Shown here piece after piece: positions 1-5,050 of a stretch of 5,343 nucleotides of DNA (positions within the stretch are counted from its first letter, which is position 1; each line of letters begins with the position of its first letter). Below the pieces are notes generated by a model that was not told the DNA's origin, did not search any database, and worked only from the letters and a program-made list of their open reading frames with translations. The DNA is from an uncultured Anaeroplasma sp. (GTDB taxonomy: Bacteria > Bacillota_I > Bacilli_A > Acholeplasmatales > Anaeroplasmataceae): assembly GCA_934216145.1 (NCBI GenBank), contig CAKQBG010000079.1:1-5343 (forward strand). Direction: 5' to 3'. The translations under genes were made by a program, and so were the position numbers.

Positions 1-4
1 TCTC

Positions 5-70
5 TATAATTTAAAGGTGTATCTACTCCCTAAAATTTAGAGGTGTATATGCTACTCCGTATAATTTAGA
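5..70. repeat. Tandem ~26-29 bp direct repeat, 2 copies plus a partial third
   Basis: Two consecutive units (5-30 and 31-59) share an AATTTA-AGGTGTAT-CTACTCC pattern. The second carries a 3-bp insertion (ATG after GTAT). A third begins at 60 (TATAATTTAGA) and degenerates after about 70. The bases before position 5 (TCTC) resemble the end of another unit, so the array probably continues to the left of the window. Degenerate relatives occur upstream of the transposase at 1798-1821 and 1870-1896. I infer recombinase or transposase binding sites at a mobile-element end. An ordinary intergenic repeat is the alternative. Confidence 0.6.
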
Positions 71-74
71 TAAC

Positions 75-92
75 CAATAGATTAATCTATTG
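75..92. repeat. Perfect 18-bp palindrome
   Basis: CAATAGATTAATCTATTG reads identically on both strands. It lies just after the degenerating tandem repeat. No T-run follows closely on either strand, so it is not a convincing terminator. It could be a protein-binding dyad or chance in AT-rich DNA. Confidence 0.45.
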
Positions 93-469
93 ATTCACAT
101 CTTTTTTTAAAAATTCATTTATACAGTTATAAAAAAATTGTGTAGAAAAATAAATATTTCTAATCGTTTTTCATCCCATATAACTGTGCGTGTGTTTTTG
201 GCAATAACGCTATATTTATAAGTTCATTTCAAGCTGAATTATAATCAAAAGCGAAGACTAAACATCTTTGTTTCATCTTTATATTTGGTTTTTTAAGCCT
301 AATTTTTGATATTAAGCTTTGTAGTATTTCGAATGTGCTAGAAACTACTCTTCTTGAGGCTTTCACACTAGATATATAACATAACAAGCATAAAAAATTA
401 GATAAGGAAAATCAAGTATTAATTTAATGATTTTTCAATAAATTAACGTATATAATTAAAACCACGACG
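93..469 (-). other. Noncoding region downstream of the IS110 transposase
   Basis: This ~375-bp stretch has no credible ORF on either strand. It holds nested inverted repeats. ACAGTTATA at 123-131 pairs with TATAACTGT at 179-187, enclosing a smaller TAGAAA/TTTCTA stem at 143-162. A second stem-loop structure is at 295-362. In the IS1111 branch of the family the guide RNA is encoded after the recombinase gene, so this area is a candidate location. It could equally be leftover flanking DNA outside the element. Confidence 0.35.
295..362 (-). ncRNA. Candidate structured RNA with internal loop, downstream of the transposase
   Basis: On the minus strand AAGCCT (362-357) can pair with AGGCTT (300-295). 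Between them an inner stem, GAAACTAC (341-348) with GTAGTATTTC (321-330) on the plus strand, closes a 10-nt loop at 331-340. The result is a stem, an asymmetric internal loop, a stem and a terminal loop, which is the general shape of one arm of an IS110 bridge RNA. A weak minus-strand promoter lies upstream (TTGATT at 415-410, TATGCT at 392-387, 17-bp spacer). There is no conservation evidence. AT-rich DNA often folds like this by chance. Confidence 0.22.
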
Positions 470-496
470 AAAAAACCTCAAAAAGAGGATTTTTTT
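470..496 (-). terminator. Rho-independent terminator after the IS110 transposase
   Basis: CCTC (476-479) and GAGG (485-488) form a short GC stem around an A5 loop, flanked by A6 on one side and T7 on the other. The minus-strand transcript therefore ends in stem plus U-run, 28 bases after the transposase stop codon. The A/T flanks are symmetrical, so it may work in both directions. Confidence 0.7.
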
Positions 497-523
497 AAAA
501 AATATGGTGTATAATAGAAATGG

Positions 524-1717
524 TTATTTAAATAAACAACCATTTTTACACAATGAATAAATTATTCTAACTAGCTTATTCATTGATGCTACTAAGGCAG
601 ATTTAGACGCTAATCCATCTGCCTTTTTCTTTTTATAAAAATCTACAATTACAGTATTTCTTGATGTTTTAATCATACATGTAACAGCTAAATATAATAG
701 GCATCTAAGCTTTTTGTTACCCTTCTTAGAAATCTTTAAGTGTAATCCAGATATTTGACCAGATTGATAGATTTGAGGATCTATACCAGCGTATGCTACT
801 AACTGACTTGCATTATTAAATCGATTGACATCACCAATCTCAGCCAATATTCTTCCAGCTAAATTATTACCAATACCAGGTATACTTCTTATAGAATCAT
901 AATTTGGTAATGTTTTAGCTAGTTCAACAATCTCTTCTAGTACTATTTCTAAATGTTTAATTTGAGCATTTAAATTGTGAATAACAGTATCAAATTGTCT
1001 AACTAAATATGATTTGGAACCACAACCTGATGCACAGTTTTCAGCGTATTCTTTTAGTGTTTGAGCTTGTCTGATGCAATAGGCTTCCTTGTGACATGTA
1101 TGTTTTTCTAAAAACTTCGCTATTGTATCTAATCTACGCTTTCTAATAATTTCTGGATGTGAATATTCAAGTAAAAAAGTTTGTATAAAATCACCATATA
1201 AGTCATCATACACTCTATCAAATCCAGGATAAATAATATCTAATAATCTTCTGAATTCTATCTTCCAACGTTTCATTTCATCCATCAAAAAGTCATAATA
1301 ACGGCTTTTTTCTTTTAAATCATCGTATATTTCATCTGTTTTGGAATAAATTCTTAATTCTTTAAGATAAAATACTTTAGCTATAGATGCGCAATCCTTA
1401 GCGTCTGTCTTAGTACCTCTAATATCACTTTTACGTACTTTTGCAGATAGTAATGGGCTAATTATAGTATACTTAAAATTATGCTCATCAAGATAAGTTT
1501 GAAGTGATCTATGATAAACACCAGTAGATTCAAATACCACTACACAATCTTCATTATATTCCTTTCTTATTTTTTCCTTTAACTTTAATAACTCTTTAAA
1601 GCCTTCCAAGTTGTGCTCTATCTTTTTTGATTTAGTAATTGGTTCATCAAAACCTTTAAACCCTTGATAGAAGCTTGATCCCTTAGATACATCTAGGGAT
1701 ATACAAAATCCTTTCAT
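524..1717 (-). CDS. IS110-family transposase (DEDD recombinase)
   Basis: This 397-residue protein catalyses circle formation and integration of its IS. It is full length for the family (about 330-420 residues). The N-terminal RuvC-like DEDD domain (about 1-160) has the expected acidic residues: D9 (SLDVSKG), E63 (VFESTGVY), and D105 and D108 (TKTDAKD). A helical linker follows (about 235-270). The C-terminal Transposase_20 domain (about 275-360) contains SIPGIG at 278-283, YAGIDPQ, and the QSG motif whose serine (S319) is the second catalytic nucleophile in this family. Nothing is truncated, so it may be active. I chose the ATG at 1717 because GGAGG stands 8 nt upstream. The longer reading from a TTG at 1732 would start on that ribosome-binding site itself. 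In characterised members the enzyme is guided by a structured RNA encoded in the element's own noncoding end. Candidates here lie on both sides of the gene. Confidence 0.95.
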   Translation of the reverse strand: MKGFCISLDVSKGSSFYQGFKGFDEPITKSKKIEHNLEGFKELLKLKEKIRKEYNEDCVVVFESTGVYHRSLQTYLDEHNFKYTIISPLLSAKVRKSDIRGTKTDAKDCASIAKVFYLKELRIYSKTDEIYDDLKEKSRYYDFLMDEMKRWKIEFRRLLDIIYPGFDRVYDDLYGDFIQTFLLEYSHPEIIRKRRLDTIAKFLEKHTCHKEAYCIRQAQTLKEYAENCASGCGSKSYLVRQFDTVIHNLNAQIKHLEIVLEEIVELAKTLPNYDSIRSIPGIGNNLAGRILAEIGDVNRFNNASQLVAYAGIDPQIYQSGQISGLHLKISKKGNKKLRCLLYLAVTCMIKTSRNTVIVDFYKKKKADGLASKSALVASMNKLVRIIYSLCKNGCLFK

Positions 1718-1761
1718 GTTCTTTACCTCCAATATTATTTATTTCTTTGAAAGTTAGTTTT

Positions 1762-1859
1762 AATTTCAATTTAGTATCTATACCTATTTTCGTTTGCTTT
1801 ATACGAGATGCATATGCTCTCAATTAGATTTAAGCAGATTAAAATATTAAATTGAAATT
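1762..1859 (-). ncRNA. Candidate bridge-type RNA in the transposase leader, bounded by a 12-bp inverted repeat
   Basis: AATTTCAATTTA (1762-1773) and TAAATTGAAATT (1848-1859) are perfect 12-bp inverted repeats separated by 74 bp. They lie between the presumed left end of the IS and the transposase ribosome-binding site. The enclosed part holds a GAGA/TCTC hairpin and a 12-bp sequence (1798-1809) repeated exactly at the presumed element end (1870-1881). IS110-group elements encode their guide RNA in this position, and guides must match element-end DNA. That makes this my preferred bridge-RNA locus. The detailed fold, two loops with paired guides, cannot be shown by eye. The stem is all A/T except one base pair. 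Confidence 0.35.
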
Positions 1860-1895
1860 TGGACATTTTTTTATACGAGATATATTGCTATTCTC
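1798..1895. repeat. Direct repeat pair upstream of the transposase, 72 bp apart
   Basis: TTTATACGAGAT occurs at 1798-1809 and again at 1870-1881. Similarity continues after it, GCATATGCTCTC against ATATTGCTATTCTC, to 1821 and 1895. On the minus strand both copies read GAGA...TCTCGTATAAA, a small dyad ending in a TATAAA -10-like box. The outer copy also has TTGGAG 17 bp upstream of TATAAA. They could be tandem promoter or operator units for the transposase, or an element end plus its matching guide copy. Confidence 0.6.
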
Positions 1896-1951
1896 CAAAG
1901 CCTAAACGCGTCCATAGTTTCAAAAACTTTTTCTTAATTATATGCCTACAA

Positions 1952-1987
1952 AAAAGAAAAAGCTGGGAGTCAAAGATTCTCTCAGCT
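1952..1987 (-). terminator. Rho-independent terminator of the orphan small RNA
   Basis: The minus strand reads AGCTGAGAG (1987-1979), a 9-nt loop, then CTCCCAGCT (1969-1961): eight of nine pairs with one A/C mismatch. A T-rich run follows (TTTTCTTTTT). It separates the small RNA from the transposase leader. Confidence 0.75.
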
Positions 1988-2088
1988 AACTTATTTCTAT
2001 AGTGAAGGAATGATCTTAATAACAGTCTAGCTGTGAAGATTTTAGCAGGGTCCCTAAATGCCCTAATGATTAATATAAACATTCCTTC
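1952..2088 (-). ncRNA. Orphan structured small RNA, about 137 nt
   Basis: A consensus -10 box (2100-2095) predicts transcription starting about 7 nt downstream, at 2088. That is within a base of where a closing stem begins: TGAAGGAATG (minus strand 2089-2080) pairs perfectly with CATTCCTTCA (2012-2003). Inside are a hairpin directly stacked on the closing stem (2040-2013; ATCTT/AAGAT and ACAG/CTGT around a 5-nt loop) and a G/C-richer segment at 2041-2079 able to form a TTAGGG/CC-CTAA hairpin. Together they make a three-way junction. A short linker and an intrinsic terminator follow. A start, a closed fold and a terminator in register point to a discrete RNA. It could also be a riboswitch-like leader whose gene was displaced when the IS arrived. 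I compared it mentally with purine, PreQ1, T-box, SAM, c-di-GMP, 6S and SRP consensus motifs and saw no match. It lies between dusB and the IS and has the same orientation as both. Confidence 0.5.
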
Positions 2089-2094
2089 ATTACT

Positions 2095-2123
2095 ATTATA
2101 CTATAATATTTGAAATAAAAAAA
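2095..2123 (-). promoter_or_regulatory. Promoter for the orphan small RNA
   Basis: The minus strand has a perfect TATAAT at 2100-2095. Seventeen bases upstream is only a T-run (2123-2118), which doubles as the U-tract of the dusB terminator, so the -35 element is poor. The 7-nt gap from the -10 to the start of the RNA's closing stem supports the call. Confidence 0.5.
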
Positions 2124-2145
2124 CTAAGAGATTAACTCCTAGTTT
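2117..2145 (-). terminator. Main terminator of the maf-dusB operon
   Basis: On the minus strand AAACTAGGAG (2145-2136) pairs with CTCTTAGTTT (2130-2121) over 10 bp with one G-U, around a TTAAT loop, followed by further Ts to 2117. This is a strong intrinsic terminator about 40 nt beyond the dusB stop codon. Confidence 0.85.
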
Positions 2146-2157
2146 TAGTATACGAAA

Positions 2158-2181
2158 AGCATTAAAGATATCTCTAATGCT
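2158..2181 (-). terminator. Hairpin directly after the dusB stop codon
   Basis: AGCATTA (2181-2175) and TAATGCT (2164-2158) pair on the minus strand. A G-U pair and part of an inner AGATATCT palindrome extend the stem. Only four Ts follow, so it is probably a weak first terminator or an mRNA 3'-end stabiliser ahead of the stronger hairpin at 2117-2145. Confidence 0.55.
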
Positions 2182-2184
2182 CAT

Positions 2185-3156
2185 CTAAATATTTAAAAAA
2201 TCCTTTAAAATTTTAATTACTTCATTAAAATCAGTTTGTCTATTACATAAATCCTTTATCTTAGCACTACCTGGTTTTCCTTTCAAATACCAAGCTACAT
2301 GACTTCTCATCTCAAGCATTGCTAAATGACTACCCTTTAGTTCTAATAATAAATTATATTGATTAATAATAGTATTGAAAATCTCTAAATTACAAGGCTT
2401 ATTAATAATTTTATTATTATCAAAATACTCATTTAATTCTCTAAAAATAAAAGGATTACCCAATGCTCCTCTAGCTATAGCAACAGCATCACACCCTGTT
2501 TCCTCTAGCATTCTTTTGGCTGTATCAACATCAACAATATCCCCATTCCCAATAACGGGAATAGAAACACTTTCCTTTACTTTCTTAATATAAGACCAAT
2601 CAGCTTTACCAGTATACATCTGACTTCGAGTTCTACCATGAACTGTTATAGCAGAAGCTCCAGCCTTTTCAATCATAATTGCATTTTCAATACAATTAAT
2701 ATGCTCGTTATCCCAGCCAATTCTAATTTTAACTGTTACCGGCTTTTTAACTGCATTAACAACATTTTTTACTATTTCATATACCTTATTAGGATCCTGA
2801 AGCAAAGAAGCCCCAGCCCCAGCCTTTTTAGCAACCTTATTAACAGGGCAACCCATATTAATATCAATAATATCTGCATCACTATACTTATCAATATATA
2901 TAGCTGCATTCACTAATGATTCAACATCAGCTCCAAATATTTGCATGCTAATAGGATGTTCAAGCCTATTAACCTTTGTCATATTAATAGTCTTTTCATT
3001 TTTAAATCCTAAAGCTTTATCACTAACCATTTCAGCCATCACAAGACCTGCACCCATTTCTTTACAAATGATTCTAAAAGCTTCATTTGTAACACCAGCC
3101 ATAGGTGCTAAAACAAACCTGTTAGGAATTGTAATATTTCTAATCTTCCATTCCAT
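2185..3156 (-). CDS. dusB: tRNA-dihydrouridine synthase (DusB type)
   Basis: This FMN- and NADPH-dependent enzyme reduces specific uridines to dihydrouridine in the tRNA D-loop region. The 323 residues match the usual family length. The N-terminal TIM barrel (about 10-240) carries LAPMAGVTN at 16-24 for FMN binding, NMGCPVNKV with the catalytic Cys103, K143 in TVKIRIGW, H173 in TVHGR, and the phosphate-binding segments NGD (204-206) and ARGALGNPF (229-237). The C-terminal helical tRNA-binding domain (about 250-323) ends in the DusB-typical MRSHVAWYLKGKPGSA stretch. All expected active-site residues are present. The start codon overlaps the end of maf by 17 bp and has AGAGGA 5 nt upstream within maf, so translation is probably coupled. 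Which uridines it modifies cannot be told from the sequence. Confidence 0.96.
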   Translation of the reverse strand: MEWKIRNITIPNRFVLAPMAGVTNEAFRIICKEMGAGLVMAEMVSDKALGFKNEKTINMTKVNRLEHPISMQIFGADVESLVNAAIYIDKYSDADIIDINMGCPVNKVAKKAGAGASLLQDPNKVYEIVKNVVNAVKKPVTVKIRIGWDNEHINCIENAIMIEKAGASAITVHGRTRSQMYTGKADWSYIKKVKESVSIPVIGNGDIVDVDTAKRMLEETGCDAVAIARGALGNPFIFRELNEYFDNNKIINKPCNLEIFNTIINQYNLLLELKGSHLAMLEMRSHVAWYLKGKPGSAKIKDLCNRQTDFNEVIKILKDFLNI

Positions 3157-3709
3157 AGATTTCCTCTAAAACATCTCTAAGTTTTTCAGTAGGTAGTCCA
3201 ATAATATTATTTAATGATCCCTCAATATGAGCAATTAATGCTCTACCAATCCCCTGAATAGCATAGCTTCCTGCTTTTCCATAACATTCACCACTAGAAA
3301 CATACGCTATTATCTCATCATGAGAAAGCTTCTTAAAATAAACATTAGAAATATCTACAAAATTATATACCTTATCCTTATAGATAACTCCAACACCACT
3401 CATAACCTGATGCTTTTGTCCATTTAACGCTTCTAGCATATTAATTGCTTCATCCTCACTATGAGGTTTACCAAAAATCATATCATTTAACACTACAATA
3501 GTATCACAGCCAATAAGAATCTTACCATAATCTGTTTCCTTATTAATACTAGCTTTTAATAGACCTAATTTTTTAACATTCTCATAAGGACTTAAACTTA
3601 TATCCATAGTTTCATCTACATCAAAAGCTTTAATTTCAAAATTATATCCCATTTTACCTAATAATTCTTTTCTTCTAGGGCTTGTACTTTTTAATATAAT
3701 ACTTTTCAT
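3140..3709 (-). CDS. maf: Maf family nucleoside triphosphate pyrophosphatase
   Basis: Maf proteins cleave non-canonical or surplus nucleoside triphosphates (dTTP, UTP and modified forms, depending on subfamily) to monophosphate and pyrophosphate. They are implicated in nucleotide-pool cleaning and division arrest. The 189 residues are normal length. Visible motifs are the N-terminal STSPRRKELL (8-17), the catalytic GCDTIV with D69, FGKP at 79-82, and KAGSYAIQG at 145-153, whose YxIQG resembles the dTTP/UTP-hydrolysing YhdE-type branch. The family's usual D-K-A-G is G-K-A-G here. I took the ATG at 3709, with GGTG 6 nt upstream, rather than the in-frame TTG at 3721, which lies at or before the predicted transcription start. 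It is the first gene of a two-gene operon with dusB. Both products act on nucleotides or RNA as housekeeping enzymes, but no direct functional link is implied. Confidence 0.95.
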   Translation of the reverse strand: MKSIILKSTSPRRKELLGKMGYNFEIKAFDVDETMDISLSPYENVKKLGLLKASINKETDYGKILIGCDTIVVLNDMIFGKPHSEDEAINMLEALNGQKHQVMSGVGVIYKDKVYNFVDISNVYFKKLSHDEIIAYVSSGECYGKAGSYAIQGIGRALIAHIEGSLNNIIGLPTEKLRDVLEEIYGMED

Positions 3710-3726
3710 TTTATTCACCAAAAAGT

Positions 3727-3735
3727 ATTATATCA
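3727..3735 (-). promoter_or_regulatory. Extended -10 promoter of the maf-dusB operon
   Basis: The minus strand reads TGATATAAT: a perfect TATAAT (3732-3727) preceded by the TGn extension. The predicted transcription start is near 3720, giving a leader of only about 11 nt before the maf ATG. No good -35 is seen at 17 bp, as is common for extended -10 promoters. Confidence 0.65.
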
Positions 3736-4013
3736 AAATGAATATCAAAATTCTACAAAATAAAACAATAAAAGCTTATTAATATAAATTAAGTTACAGT
3801 TTACTCCTAAGTTAATACTTAACCTTTATATGCATAAATATAAAAGCTATAAGCATGATATGAATTCAAATTATTGATCTTGAGAAATTAAACTAGATGT
3901 ATAAGTTATATTATTATATCTTCTAAATGAAAGACTTCTAAATTAAATTATTATAATATGATAAAAAATCAAAAAAAGTGAAAAAAACAAGAAATTCTTT
4001 CTATTATTATATT
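3736..4013. other. AT-rich divergent spacer between maf and the rpn leader
   Basis: No gene is visible. It contains a repeated ATATCAAAAT-like sequence just upstream of the maf promoter, a small TAAGT/ACTTA dyad around 3813-3826, and a plus-strand TATAAT at 3952-3957. That box is the best -10 candidate for rpn but has no recognisable -35. If used, it would give an rpn leader of roughly 125 nt. Confidence 0.4.
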
Positions 4014-4038
4014 GAGGTGATAAAAAATGACTTGATAG
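4014..4038 (+). promoter_or_regulatory. Strong ribosome-binding site followed by a two-codon ORF (ATG ACT TGA)
   Basis: GAGGTGA (4014-4020) is 6 nt before ATG (4027-4029), a textbook initiation site. The frame stops at once (TGA 4033-4035, then TAG 4036-4038). It lies 51 bases before the rpn start, in another frame. It is either a minimal upstream ORF affecting rpn translation or the remains of a start disabled by a small deletion. One extra base after the ATG would put it in frame with rpn. Confidence 0.5.
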
Positions 4039-4088
4039 TTAATAGTATGAAATCAATCATTATCAATTTAATAATGGAAGGAATACTT

Positions 4089-5042
4089 ATGAAGAAAAAA
4101 GAGAACAGAGAATTTTTTAATTGTTCAAATGATTTAGCATTTAAAATAGTATTTTCTAATAAAAAGGTTTTAAGCTTATTTCTAACAAGCTTTTGGAATA
4201 AGCCTATTAATGAGGATGATATTACTATTCTAAATAATGAATCAATTGGAGAGGATGCTGAAGATAAGGTTGTATATTTTGATGTAAACAGTGAGGTCAT
4301 TGATGATAATACTCGAGTAATACTTAATCTTGAGATGCAGCAATTTAAACCAGCAAATTATAATATATTTGAGAGATTATTCTATTATTTTTGTAGGAAT
4401 AAAACTAAAAGCCTTAATAGAGGTGAAAACTATAATGATAGTAATAATACTAGAATTAGAACGGAGTGTATTATGTTTACAAGCTTTGATGTTATGGGTT
4501 TAGGAGAATGGATATACGAAACTGCATATCAATTTAAAACTAAAGCCCTAACTAATGATAGGATTTATTACATATCACTTGAAAATTATAAAAAATGTCC
4601 TATAATTGAAATTAGAGAGGCATTAGAATGCTTTAAAATCAATGATGCGCTAAAAAATTTAAAAACATCTCTAGGAAAAAGGGCTGGTGATATACTTATG
4701 GAAATCAATGATGATGATGAAATGAGAGATATTCTTTACAAAAGAAAGCTTGAAGCATATTTTAATAACATTGAAATTAATGGCTTAAAAAATAAAATTA
4801 AAGAAGCTGAAGAAAAAGTTATGAAGGTTGAAAAGGAAGCTAATGAGAAAGCTATGAAGGCTGAAAAGGAAGCTAATGAGAAAGTTCTTAAAGCTAATGA
4901 GAAAACCAAAAAACTTGAGGAGGCTAATAAAGCAATAATTTTAAATCTAAGTGCAGATGGATTTAGTGCTTCTAAAATAGCTAGCATATGCAATATGTCA
5001 TTAGATGAGGTAAAGAATATTTTAGAGTCAAAAAAAAATTAA
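4089..5042 (+). CDS. Rpn-family PD-(D/E)XK nuclease (putative transposase-like), possible antiphage toxin
   Basis: Rpn proteins are DNA endonucleases. In E. coli they stimulate RecA-independent recombination, and several act in phage defence. From the ATG with GGAAGGA 6 nt upstream the protein has 317 residues. The nuclease core (about 10-170) shows the family opening NDLAFKIVFSN (14-24) and the likely metal ligands E51, D65 (YFDVNSEV) and E82-x-Q84 (LEMQ). The FERLFYY helix (94-100) and IYYISLENYKK (159-169) follow the family pattern. Residues about 230-282 form a charged coiled coil with 11-residue repeats. The last ~30 residues (LSADGFSASKIASICNMSLDEVKNIL) resemble the short helix-turn-helix-like tail common in this family. 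A longer reading to a GTG at 3978 has no ribosome-binding site. The gene stands alone, convergent with nothing, and is followed directly by a terminator. Confidence 0.88.
   Translation: MKKKENREFFNCSNDLAFKIVFSNKKVLSLFLTSFWNKPINEDDITILNNESIGEDAEDKVVYFDVNSEVIDDNTRVILNLEMQQFKPANYNIFERLFYYFCRNKTKSLNRGENYNDSNNTRIRTECIMFTSFDVMGLGEWIYETAYQFKTKALTNDRIYYISLENYKKCPIIEIREALECFKINDALKNLKTSLGKRAGDILMEINDDDEMRDILYKRKLEAYFNNIEINGLKNKIKEAEEKVMKVEKEANEKAMKAEKEANEKVLKANEKTKKLEEANKAIILNLSADGFSASKIASICNMSLDEVKNILESKKN
4698..5042 (+). CDS. Possible internal-start product of rpn: small C-terminal protein (RpnS-like)
   Basis: Within rpn, GGTGAT (4686-4691) lies 6 nt before an in-frame ATG at codon 204. Initiation here would give a 114-residue protein with the whole coiled coil and C-terminal tail but none of the nuclease core. 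In enterobacterial Rpn loci an in-frame internal start makes just such a small protein, which binds and neutralises the full-length toxin. Position and signal fit. Use in this organism is inference. Confidence 0.4.
   Translation: MEINDDDEMRDILYKRKLEAYFNNIEINGLKNKIKEAEEKVMKVEKEANEKAMKAEKEANEKVLKANEKTKKLEEANKAIILNLSADGFSASKIASICNMSLDEVKNILESKKN
4821..4907 (+). repeat. In-gene tandem 33-bp repeat encoding 11-residue coiled-coil units
   Basis: Units at 4821-4853 and 4854-4886 differ at only a few bases and share GAAAAGGAAGCTAATGAG. A shortened third copy (4887-4907) keeps GCTAATGAGAAA. Each unit encodes MK-EKEANEK plus two variable residues. A 33-bp unit can be gained or lost without a frameshift, so coil length may vary between strains. 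Confidence 0.9.
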
Positions 5043-5050
5043 ATATTTTT

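Larger units (their letters stand above)
31..1897 (-). mobile_element. IS110-family insertion sequence (approximate limits)
   Basis: The only gene is an intact IS110-family DEDD transposase on the minus strand. IS110 elements lack terminal inverted repeats and transpose through a circular intermediate without lengthy target duplications, so the ends cannot be read off directly. I placed the limits at the related repeat copies on each side. On the minus strand the copy at 31-59 begins GGAGTAGCATAT, and the copy at 1870-1896 begins GGAGAATAGCAATAT. If these mark the ends, the element is about 1.85 kb, with ~150-180 bp before the transposase and ~460 bp after it. The 3' noncoding part is unusually long, so the right end could instead lie between about 100 and 470. 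Element identity is firm. The boundaries are inference. Confidence 0.5.

Noticed and set aside
1..120. CRISPR-like array at the left edge
   Set aside because: The repeats are contiguous and degenerate with no unique spacers of regular length, and no cas gene is present.
1888..2082. 64-codon minus-strand ORF
   Set aside because: Its reading frame runs through the predicted small RNA and its terminator. The purine run is only 2 nt from the ATG, the composition is unlike a protein (many I/F/R/L, no family resemblance), and the structured-RNA reading explains the conserved-looking dyads better.
1952..2088. Known riboswitch classes for the orphan RNA
   Set aside because: The three-way junction recalled purine riboswitches and GGGACCC recalled a T-box, but the conserved core motifs of either are absent.
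2375..3169. Three plus-strand ORFs opposite dusB (72-92 residues)
   Set aside because: They lie antisense within an unmistakable dusB gene, have low-complexity hydrophobic or Ser/Asn-rich translations, and have no ribosome-binding sites.
2003..4084. Eight-base complementarity between the small RNA 3' stem arm (ATTCCTTC) and the rpn ribosome-binding site (GAAGGAAT)
   Set aside because: Any CCTTC-containing RNA matches purine-rich ribosome-binding sites by chance, and the arm is sequestered in the closing stem. Not enough to propose regulation.
3978..4088. N-terminal extension of rpn from a GTG start
   Set aside because: No ribosome-binding site before the GTG. The extra 37 residues have no counterpart in the family, while the ATG at 4089 has GGAAGGA at proper spacing.
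4007..4993. Two minus-strand ORFs opposite rpn (97 and 85 residues)
   Set aside because: The second is the mirror of the repeated coiled-coil coding DNA, giving alternating Ser/Phe/Ala. Neither has family resemblance or its own signals.
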